Under the pieces are notes generated by a model, which searched no databases, was not told the origin of the DNA, and saw nothing but the letters and a program-made list of their open reading frames with translations. The position numbers were made by a program, and so were the translations under genes. Below are positions 7,195-12,705 of a DNA stretch of 17,404 bases, piece after piece (the stretch's first letter is position 1; each line of letters starts with the position of its first letter). Origin of the DNA: JANNRW01 sp031401815. GTDB taxonomy: Bacteria; Desulfobacterota; Desulfuromonadia; Geobacterales; DSM-12255. Where the stretch lies: positions 1-17,404 of the forward strand of contig JANNRW010000354.1 in assembly GCA_031401815.1 (NCBI GenBank). Direction: 5' to 3'.

Positions 7195-7232
7195 CGGACA
7201 CGGTTAACGGACACGATTAACGGAATTTCTCC

Positions 7233-7632
7233 GGTTTTCGGATTTCCAAAAGAAACGATTTGCGAGAAAAATAATGGAGGTGAGGCAAGTGGCCGTATTT
7301 ACAGAGATAACAAAGGAAATCCGGCAGATTGAAAGGAGGGTCGATTTGAATAAACCCAATGATATCAAGGAGGAAGATCATTGACTTGATTAATAAAGGA
7401 CTGGATGGAGAAACCGTAATTCGTGTCCGTTCTGCGTTATCCGTAAAAACAGAAGCAGTATAACTCTGCTCTCCAATTACCCTCATCACGATATCCTCGT
7501 GAAAAGGTTCTGCGTTATCCGTAAAAACAGAAGCAGTATAACGGCAAAAAAAGGCGCTGTAGTTTATCTGGTTGTCCGTACTGCCGTGCGTTATCCGAAA
7601 ATAAATAACGGACACGATTAACGGACACGGTT
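7233..7632. repeat. Cassette B: duplicated leader + solitary repeat + tail
   Basis: Positions 7233-7407 match 6139-6313, and 7372-7632 match 6570-6830 (offsets +1094 and +802). The unit carries a single CRISPR repeat and no spacer. It also contains the second copy of the 36-residue leader ORF (7274-7384). Differences such as CTCACCAATTTCC versus CTCTCCAATTACC show that some time has passed since duplication. Confidence 0.85.
7372..7407 (+). CRISPR. Solitary CRISPR repeat without spacers
   Basis: One 36-base unit begins GGAAGATCA as in the first repeats of array 2 but ends GGACTGGATG as in the terminal repeat at 6570-6605. It thus looks like a fusion of the first and last repeats. It is preceded by a full leader copy and followed by the same tail as array 2. 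Confidence 0.85.
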
Positions 7633-7776
7633 CACGGAATTTCATGTGTATTTCGTTCTGCGTTATCCGTAAAAACTTACCTGATATGTAATGATCTTCA
7701 GCCAGCAGGATCGTCATGCCGGAAATGTTCTGTCCGGCATCCAGTTTTTAAGCTGTTTGATTTTTTGCTCAATCAT

Positions 7777-7810
7777 TTGACCATTTAATTTTGATGGTAT
7801 AGGATACCAT
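7777..7810 (+). promoter_or_regulatory. tumE promoter with overlapping palindromic operator
   Basis: TTGACC (7777-7782) and TAGGAT (7800-7805) are 17 bases apart. A perfect inverted repeat, ATGGTAT / ATACCAT with a 3-base centre (7794-7810), covers the -10 element and ends one base before the start codon. Such placement is typical of autoregulation by a toxin-antitoxin complex; the downstream HTH protein would be the obvious binder (inference). Confidence 0.6.
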
Positions 7811-7811
7811 A

Positions 7812-8303
7812 ATGACTCGAAAAGCAGCCCTTGTGATAAATGACAAAATCACCCGTAATGATGGCAGTATTATTCAGCGCTTCAAGCCGCCGTTGGTCGA
7901 CCATGTATCAAAAAGTAACCTTGCGGTAGTTATTCATGAGAAAGAGATAGAGAAATAGATAGAGATAAAAAAAGGTCTTTCTGCTTTTTCTCTTTCTCTT
8001 TCTTTCAGCTATTCAGCGTTTCAACCGCCGTTGGTGCCCTTTATCAAAGAGTCAATTACGGTAGTTACTCAAGAGGTCGTTGTCTGGCGATTGCCTGTGC
8101 CGCTCAAAGATTCACCTCACCGGTACAAGTACAGACTTTATTTTGGCAAAGATGGCATTTGCATTGTACGTTTCGATAATGAGCTGGGCAAGGGGGATCA
8201 TCAGCACATCAACGGGATTGAACGGTCATATTTATTCAGAGATATTCCTGGGCTACTGCGCGATTTCAGAAAAGCAATTCAGGAGAACGAGGTGCAACCA
8301 TGA
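7812..8303 (+). pseudogene. TumE-like toxin (DUF6516), interrupted by a 195-bp insertion
   Basis: Codons 1-22 from ATG 7812 (AALVINDKITRNDGSIIQ) fit the N-terminus of DUF6516/TumE toxins. The rest of the family pattern resumes at 8073: EVVVWRLPVP, HRYKYRLYFG, RFDNELGKGDHQH, LLRDFRKAI. Removing 7878-8072 would give about 98 residues, the usual length. The insert is in frame (65 codons) but brings a TAG at 7956-7958, so translation from 7812 gives only 48 residues. A GTG at 8031 could start a 90-residue product lacking the native N-terminus. The gene overlaps the antitoxin start by four bases (ATGA). The toxin is probably inactive, but a partly functional restart product cannot be excluded. Confidence 0.7.
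7878..8072. mobile_element. 195-bp insertion in tumE: GA/CT hairpin flanked by a ~66-70 bp imperfect direct repeat
   Basis: The core is a purine run (GAGAAAGAGATAGAGAAA, from 7939) followed by a pyrimidine run (CTTTTTCTCTTTCTCTTTC, from 7984) that can pair imperfectly with it. Either side lies a diverged direct repeat, 7871-7940 and 8010-8075, both starting TATTCAGCG and containing CCGCCGTTGG and GGTAGTTA. The GA/CT arms resemble those flanking the four-helix-bundle gene at 12251-12643. It might be a gene-less relative of that element. The long repeat is not a typical target-site duplication, so a two-step origin is possible. Confidence 0.5.
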
Positions 8304-8656
8304 CGGCAAAGATCGGCATTAAAAGTACAGATGATTTTTTCAAGGATGTAGAACGTGACTGGTTGGCCGTTGATAGTGGCGAAACAGCACCGGAGCCGGT
8401 ATGCAGGATTTACTTTGAATCTGCTGAAGCCCTTTCACGAGTCCTTACCAGGCAAAGACAAAACCTTCTGCATATCCTTCATCTAAATGGCGCCTTGAGT
8501 GTCAGGGCGCTTGCCGCTCTTTTGGGGAGGGATTACAAGAATGTTCATCAGGACGTAAAGATTCTGGAGGATTCAGGCCTGATAGAGCGTGATAGCAAGC
8601 AGCATGTTGCTGCTCCATACAAAAAGCTGACTATTGAATTAGATTTGGCAGCTTGA
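8300..8656 (+). CDS. TumA-like antitoxin, winged HTH DNA-binding protein
   Basis: The 118-residue protein starts at ATG 8300, overlapping the tumE stop (ATGA), with a GAGG about 7 bases upstream. Residues ~60-110 form a winged helix-turn-helix: RQNLLHILHLNGALSVRALA, ALLGRDYKNVHQDVKILEDSG, then LIERDSK and a strand. This is the MarR/HVO_A0114-like fold typical of TumA antitoxins that accompany DUF6516 toxins. The N-terminal ~45 residues (DDFFKDVERDWLAVDSGE) probably contact the toxin (inference). Order toxin-antitoxin and a 4-base overlap fit the family. It likely represses from the palindrome at 7794-7810. It seems intact although its toxin gene is broken. Confidence 0.75.
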   Translation: MTAKIGIKSTDDFFKDVERDWLAVDSGETAPEPVCRIYFESAEALSRVLTRQRQNLLHILHLNGALSVRALAALLGRDYKNVHQDVKILEDSGLIERDSKQHVAAPYKKLTIELDLAA

Positions 8657-8675
8657 TTTCGTGTTGCCAGCAAAT

Positions 8676-8783
8676 CTACGCCACACTTCTACCCTGGATT
8701 TCAATTAGCAGTTCGGGGTGACGGTTCAATAGTTTCAGCAGTGTGTCCGCCTTTATCGTAAGATGCAGACTATCTGGTGAAAG
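8676..8783 (-). pseudogene. Possible C-terminal gene fragment (unknown)
   Basis: On the minus strand about 35 codons read like protein: DSLHLTIKADTLLKLL followed by NRHPELLIEIQG, ending at a stop at 8676-8678. A stop lies directly upstream in frame (8784-8786), so it is at most a fragment. I do not recognise the family. The remaining bases between 8657 and 8860 hold only a CGGACACG-type repeat (8813-8846). Confidence 0.2.
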
Positions 8784-8812
8784 TTAAGTGAAGCAGTTGT
8801 ATTCATCTTTAA

Positions 8813-8846
8813 AATAACGGACACGGACAACGGACGACGAATCACG
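8813..8846. repeat. CGGACACG-type repeat copy
   Basis: AATAACGGACACGG, then CAACGGACGACGAATCACG. The first half is the word shared with 6804-6828 and 7193-7219, and the second half resembles GGACGACGATTCACG at 3588-3602 behind array 1. It is a single, short member of the dispersed family. Confidence 0.5.
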
Positions 8847-8860
8847 CGGTTAATTGCATC

Positions 8861-8903
8861 TTGACCTTCCCCTGCTGCATGTGTACACTTGAAATGTACA
8901 CTT
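8861..8903 (+). promoter_or_regulatory. Promoter and repeat operator of the Phd/PIN toxin-antitoxin pair
   Basis: TTGACC (8861-8866) and TACACT (8884-8889) have a 17-base spacer, a good sigma70-type pair. TGTACACTT occurs twice as a direct repeat (8882-8890 and 8895-8903); each core TGTACA is itself palindromic. The first copy covers the -10 and the second the expected start site, as expected for an operator bound by the antitoxin. A strong Shine-Dalgarno sequence, TAAGGAGG, follows (8903-8910). Confidence 0.7.
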
Positions 8904-8915
8904 AAGGAGGCTGCC

Positions 8916-9155
8916 ATGATTACAGTTCCTGTCACCACATTTCGCAAGCATATTCCGGATTACCTCAGCAAGGTTCAAAAAGGGGAGGATATCTCTCTTA
9001 CCTCGCGAGGCAAGGTTGTTGCCAGGCTTTTGCCGCCACTTGATGAACGCCAGAGTGCGCAGGAGCAGCTGGCGGCTCTGCGGGGAACAGTCCTCAAATA
9101 CGATGACCCGTTCGAGCCGGCGGTTGCTCCTGAAGAGTGGGAAGTCCTCAAGTGA
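8916..9155 (+). CDS. Type II antitoxin, Phd/YefM family
   Basis: ATG 8916 gives 79 residues and is chosen over an upstream in-frame start at 8889 because AAGGAGG ends 6 bases before it and the upstream codons cover the operator. Residues 1-50 show the Phd/YefM DNA-binding fold: TVPVTTFRKHIPDYLSKVQ, GEDISLTSRGKVVARLLP. The C-terminal third (DDPFEPAVAPEEWEVLK) is acidic and would wrap the toxin. The stop overlaps the toxin start (GTGA). It should neutralise the PIN toxin and, with it, repress the promoter at 8861-8903. Confidence 0.87.
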   Translation: MITVPVTTFRKHIPDYLSKVQKGEDISLTSRGKVVARLLPPLDERQSAQEQLAALRGTVLKYDDPFEPAVAPEEWEVLK

Positions 9156-9547
9156 TAGTCCTCGATACCCATGCGCTCGTCTGGTGGCTTGACGATCCGA
9201 CGCTCTTGAGCAAAGCAGCTGGCGCAGCTATCGAACAGGCGGTGCAGGCCGGGAAGGTGCATGTTTCCTGCTTCAGCGCCTGGGAGCTTGCTATCCTTGC
9301 AGAGCGGGGGAGACTTCAATTGACGCTTGATGTCAGTGACTGGCTGGTGCGCTGTGAAAAGCTGCCGTTTGTCTCGTTTGTTCCGGTAAACAATGCCATT
9401 GCCATTGAGTCGGTCAGGCTGCCCGGATTTCCCAATGCCGACCCGGCAGACCGGATTATCGTTGCTACGGCCTTGTTTATTGGGGCGCAACTGGTGACGA
9501 GGGATGAAAAGATAAGGGCATATCCTCATGTCCGGACTATTTGGTAA
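9152..9547 (+). CDS. vapC: PIN-domain toxin ribonuclease (VapC-like)
   Basis: I place the start at GTG 9152, overlapping the antitoxin stop by four bases; this gives 131 residues beginning MIVLDTHALVWWLDD. An earlier GTG at 9137 is less likely. The PIN active-site acids are visible: Asp in LDTHALVWW, Glu in SAWELAIL, Asp in NADPADRIIVATA and Asp in VTRDEK. Family members cleave tRNA or rRNA at specific sites; the target here is unknown. The PHV..IW end is typical of this clade. All catalytic residues are present, so the pair looks functional. Confidence 0.87.
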   Translation: MIVLDTHALVWWLDDPTLLSKAAGAAIEQAVQAGKVHVSCFSAWELAILAERGRLQLTLDVSDWLVRCEKLPFVSFVPVNNAIAIESVRLPGFPNADPADRIIVATALFIGAQLVTRDEKIRAYPHVRTIW

Positions 9548-9637
9548 CCGGTGGGGAAGAGTATGAAAATCGGCTGTTTAGCGCCATTTAGCTAAGAATT
9601 ATGTCTAAACCCGGGTTTAATGTCAGGATTAAATCTC

Positions 9638-9666
9638 TTGCCCCTCTTTTGGCATCCTTCTATACT
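9638..9666 (+). promoter_or_regulatory. Putative sigma70 promoter upstream of the zinc-ribbon gene
   Basis: TTGCCC (9638-9643) and TATACT (9661-9666) are separated by 17 bases and lie 34 bases before ATG 9700. No operator-like symmetry is visible. The rest of 9548-9699 holds no feature. Confidence 0.45.
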
Positions 9667-9699
9667 GCATAAACCTCTTCCGTCAGAAAGTGACTTGCC

Positions 9700-10635
9700 A
9701 TGAAAATCGAGTGTCCCAGCTGCAAGCTTACCGGAAACATTAATGAGGCTACTGTCCCGGCTACCGGTCTGGCAATGACCTGTCCCAGATGCAAGGCTAA
9801 TTTCACTGCCTTGCGACCTGTTGCAGGCTCCGGGTCTGCCGGTGCAATGGTTGACAGCTGCCCCTCTTGCCAGTATGCCACTTTTTCGGAAGAGAAGTTT
9901 TCGACCTGCCCCAAGTGCGGACTGGTTGTAGCTGACTACCTTCGAAAGCAGCAGGAGGCAAGGGATGTGCAGAAGAGTCGCCCCCAGGCTCCAGCTTCAG
10001 GGAGACCTGCGCATCAGCCGCCGCCAGTGGAACTCTCTGTAGAGCAGCGCAAAAAGGAAGAGGAGTCGCGTCGGAAATACGGCATTGACAAGGTTGCTGA
10101 AAGCCAGTTGCCTCCGGAAGTTCTAGCAGTTAACTCTTATGACAGTACCCCTCTTCCGGTTATGATTGTCGGCTGGATAACCGTAATTGCAGGGATTCTG
10201 CTGATTATCTACGGTGTCAGTGGGCTCCTTGAATTTGCCGGGAAACTCAAGGAGGCAAAAGTAGCCATCCAGGCAGGAGACGAAGCATTGACAACCAGCA
10301 ATCTGGTGCTTGAATTCGGAATTATTCCTGCAATCATAATTGTTTATTCCCTGACGATGATTTTTTTCGGCAGCCAGTTTCTGCTGCTCAAGCGCTGGTC
10401 TCTCAAGGCGCTCGGATTTGGGGCGTGGGCAGGGATATGTCTGGCGGCTGTCATGGAGTTGACAGATATGATTGCCTGGTGCCGCAGAGCCTCAGACAGT
10501 GCTTCAATTGGCTATTATGCTACCGGAATTCTGGGAGGGGTGCTGCTGGCAGCTCTCTGGATAGTCCCTCTGCTTGTTCTTGCAGAGTATCTCAAGTCAG
10601 AGCAGTTTGAAAAAGCCGGGAAATCTTTTGTATAA
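9700..10635 (+). CDS. Zinc-ribbon membrane protein of unknown function
   Basis: The 311-residue protein starts with an MJ0042-type zinc finger (C5-x2-C8 ... C28-x2-C31; IECPSCKL..TCPRCKANF). A second ribbon follows (C54-x2-C57 ... C70-x2-C73). A charged, Pro-rich linker with a QRKKEEESRRKYG stretch (about 80-150) leads to four predicted membrane segments (about 153-176, 203-226, 233-256 and 270-296). No catalytic motif is visible. Such proteins are common as uncharacterised envelope proteins in delta-proteobacterial lineages. The zinc domains would face the cytosol, since there is no signal peptide. It has its own putative promoter and no operon partner. I cannot assign a function. Confidence 0.8.
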   Translation: MKIECPSCKLTGNINEATVPATGLAMTCPRCKANFTALRPVAGSGSAGAMVDSCPSCQYATFSEEKFSTCPKCGLVVADYLRKQQEARDVQKSRPQAPASGRPAHQPPPVELSVEQRKKEEESRRKYGIDKVAESQLPPEVLAVNSYDSTPLPVMIVGWITVIAGILLIIYGVSGLLEFAGKLKEAKVAIQAGDEALTTSNLVLEFGIIPAIIIVYSLTMIFFGSQFLLLKRWSLKALGFGAWAGICLAAVMELTDMIAWCRRASDSASIGYYATGILGGVLLAALWIVPLLVLAEYLKSEQFEKAGKSFV

Positions 10636-10727
10636 GCAAATCCCCTTGTAACTGAGAAGCACAATCGAAACAGAAAACAGAATCAAAAACATTTTTACAG
10701 GGATGAACAGGATGAACAGGATGAAAC

Positions 10728-10948
10728 CCAGCGTTGTCCGGTTTGGTTTTTGCTTCCGTCCTGTAAGGACAGGATGAAGGTAGCCGGGGAATTCATTCCC
10801 CGGAAATGATGGTTAAATGTCACCTCGTCACGTACGTGACGAATGAATATTTGACATTTTTACCCGTGGGATAAATCCCACGGCTACATTCTAACGCCCC
10901 TACAGGGCTATGAGTTATCAGTGCAAAAACTTAACCGGACAACGCTGG
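10728..10948. mobile_element. MITE-like element with 26-bp terminal inverted repeats
   Basis: The left end CCAGCGTTGTCCGGTTTGGT (continuing to 10753) is the near-perfect inverse of the right end 10923-10948, which finishes ACCGGACAACGCTGG; only 2-3 positions differ. The 221-bp interior has no ORF. It contains a REP-type stem CCCGTGGG / CCCACGG (from 10863), a GCCCC..GGGC stem, CCGGGGAATTCATTCCCCGG near 10784-10803, and a 16-base perfect palindrome CGTCACGTACGTGACG (10826-10841). No clear target duplication is seen. It fills most of the gap upstream of leuB. Confidence 0.6.
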
Positions 10949-10970
10949 AATAATTGCATCCCCTTTTTTG

Positions 10971-10999
10971 TTGACAGCTGTCATTCGGGTCAATAGTAT
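10971..10999 (+). promoter_or_regulatory. leuB promoter
   Basis: A consensus TTGACA (10971-10976) and TAGTAT (10994-10999) are separated by 17 bases. The predicted start, around 11006, leaves a leader of about 35 bases with GGAGG (11028-11032) before ATG 11042. No attenuator or leucine leader peptide is visible. The promoter begins 22 bases past the right end of the MITE-like element. Confidence 0.65.
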
Positions 11000-11041
11000 T
11001 TTCCATTCAAATAAGCTGCTAATTCCTGGAGGTAATAAGAG

Positions 11042-12133
11042 ATGGGTAAGGTATTTAAAGTTGCGGTTCTGCCGGGAGACGGTATCGGCCCGGAAGTCAT
11101 GGCAGAGGCGCTTCGGTTGCTTGATGCGGTCGAGATGAAATATGACGTCAGGTTTGAGCGAACCCACGCCAATGTAGGGGGCGCTGGTATTGATCTTGAA
11201 GGGAAGGCTCTTCCTGAGACCACGGTCAATATCTGCAAGAGCTCCGACGCAATCCTTTTCGGTTCCGTAGGTGGACCGAAATGGGAGACACTCCCTCCTG
11301 ATGAACAGCCGGAACGGGGAGCTCTGCTGCCGCTAAGAAAAATCTTCGGTCTGTACGCCAATCTCCGCCCAGCCATTATCTTCCCCTCTCTTACCGGGGC
11401 TTCGTCTCTGAAAGAAGAGGTTATCGGCGGCGGTTTCAATATACTGGTTATCCGCGAACTGACCGGGGGTATCTACTTTGCCCAGCCAAAAGGGATTGAG
11501 GGGGTTGGTCGCGAGCGGGTTGGATTTGATACGATGCGCTACTCTGTACCGGAAATCGAGCGTATTACCCATGTCGCCTTCCAGGCTGCCCTCAAACGTG
11601 ACAAAAAAGTCTGCTCTATCGACAAGGCCAATGTTCTCTCATCCTCGGTTCTCTGGCGAGAGATCGTTACCGGTATTGCAAAGGAGTATCCGGATGTAGT
11701 CCTTTCCCACATGTATGTCGATAATGCTGCCATGCAGCTTGTAAAGTGGCCCAAACAGTTCGACGTCATACTCTGCGAGAACATGTTCGGCGACATCCTC
11801 TCAGACGAGGCTGCCATGCTTACCGGATCGCTCGGCATGCTTCCCAGTGCCTCACTTGCTGAAGGGACTTTCGGCATGTACGAACCATCAGGCGGTTCCG
11901 CGCCGGACATCGCCGGTCAGGGGATTGCCAATCCGATTGCGCAGATACTCTCCACCGGGATGATGCTCAAATTCTCTTTCGGCATGCTTGATGCGGCTGA
12001 TGCAATCGACAATGCCGTGGCAAAGGTTCTGGATCAGGGGTACAGGACAAGGGATATCTATCAGAACCTGCCAGGTGAGAAGCTGGTTAATACGAAAGAG
12101 ATGGGCGCAGCTGTTATTGAAAACTTAGGTTGA
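11042..12133 (+). CDS. leuB: 3-isopropylmalate dehydrogenase
   Basis: The 363-residue protein catalyses oxidation and decarboxylation of 3-isopropylmalate to 2-oxoisocaproate with NAD, the third step of leucine biosynthesis. Visible signatures are VLPGDGIGPEV at the start, substrate arginines R99, R109 and R138 (LRKIFGLYANLRP, VIREL), Y145, K195 (SIDKANVL), and metal aspartates D227, D251 and D255 (VDNAAMQ, FGDILSDE). The NAD-site region is GSAPDIAGQGIANP. The length is standard and the start is fixed by GGAGG 9 bases upstream. It is the first gene after a strong promoter. asd follows after an intervening four-helix-bundle gene, so leucine and aspartate-family synthesis may once have been co-transcribed (inference). 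Confidence 0.97.
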   Translation: MGKVFKVAVLPGDGIGPEVMAEALRLLDAVEMKYDVRFERTHANVGGAGIDLEGKALPETTVNICKSSDAILFGSVGGPKWETLPPDEQPERGALLPLRKIFGLYANLRPAIIFPSLTGASSLKEEVIGGGFNILVIRELTGGIYFAQPKGIEGVGRERVGFDTMRYSVPEIERITHVAFQAALKRDKKVCSIDKANVLSSSVLWREIVTGIAKEYPDVVLSHMYVDNAAMQLVKWPKQFDVILCENMFGDILSDEAAMLTGSLGMLPSASLAEGTFGMYEPSGGSAPDIAGQGIANPIAQILSTGMMLKFSFGMLDAADAIDNAVAKVLDQGYRTRDIYQNLPGEKLVNTKEMGAAVIENLG

Positions 12134-12690
12134 GGTTGAGGTTAAGGTTGAGAAAGAGGTAGAGAAAGAGAAGCAGATAGAGAAAGAGAATGAGGAGAAG
12201 ATGTAGAGGCAGGAAAATATAGAGAAAGAGAGTGAGAATCAGAATGAGTAGTGGTGGACGGCTTGGCATACGGTAGTTTCCGACAGATGCCTGTATGGCA
12301 GAAGGCTATGGAGGTAGCTGAAACTCTTCACTCTCTGACCGAAGCGCTGCCAAAGAAGGAAGATTATGGCTTCACATCTCAGATTCGTCGTGCTGCCTTA
12401 AGTATTTCCGCCAATATCGCCGAAGCTTATGGACGGAAGCATTTGCTGGACAAAATAAATTTTTATTATCATGCTCGTGGTTCGTTAACCGAAACACAGA
12501 GTCATATTGAGTACGGTAAACGGGTAGGTTATTTGCAGATTGAAGATGCTGACCCGCTTGATAATGAATTAACGAAACTCTATCATCAAATCAACAAGAT
12601 CGTTGCAGAACTTAGAAGGCTTAGACAGCCGTCTGAAAATTAATACGGAGAAGGGGGTATCTATATCTCTTTCTCTATCTATCTCTTTTT
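12134..12690. mobile_element. Possible IVS-like element: four-helix-bundle gene bracketed by GA/CT inverted repeats
   Basis: Left of the gene lies a purine-only run (about 12134-12249) with repeated AGAGAAAGAG words. Right of it lies a pyrimidine run (about 12660-12690). AGATAGAGAAAGAGA (12175-12189) and TCTCTTTCTCTATCT (12666-12680) are a perfect 15-base inverted pair, so the transcript could fold into a stem with the gene in the loop. That is the architecture of 23S rRNA intervening sequences encoding S23 proteins, here inserted between leuB and asd. No target duplication is evident. Confidence 0.45.
12251..12643 (+). CDS. Four-helix-bundle protein, S23 family (second copy in the window)
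   Basis: The product is up to 130 residues from GTG 12251. The family pattern starts at FRQMPVWQKAMEVAETLHSL, so a start at GTG 12254 or near 12263 is also possible; ATG 12287 would cut into helix 1. The hallmark helix 2, YGFTSQIRRAALSISANIAE, is clear, followed by YYHARGSLTETQSHIEYGKR and a last helix with LYHQINKIVAELRRL. It is only distantly similar to the copy at 6847-7194 (shared pattern F..SQ-RRAA-SI-AN--E), so the two arrived independently. Cellular function is unknown. It interrupts the leuB-asd interval and lies within GA/CT inverted repeats. Confidence 0.85.
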   Translation: MVDGLAYGSFRQMPVWQKAMEVAETLHSLTEALPKKEDYGFTSQIRRAALSISANIAEAYGRKHLLDKINFYYHARGSLTETQSHIEYGKRVGYLQIEDADPLDNELTKLYHQINKIVAELRRLRQPSEN

Positions 12691-12705
12691 TAAAAGGAAA
12701 AGACC

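Noticed and set aside
7217..7717. Long minus-strand ORF (166 codons), similar to one at 6475-6930
   Set aside because: Both run through the duplicated cassettes and contain translated repeat and TAACGGACACG sequence. Their similarity comes from the DNA duplication, and no start signal is seen.
10826..10841. Perfect palindrome CGTCACGTACGTGACG as a regulator site for leuB
   Set aside because: It lies inside the MITE-like element about 130 bases upstream of the leuB -35 and is more simply one of the element's internal palindromes.
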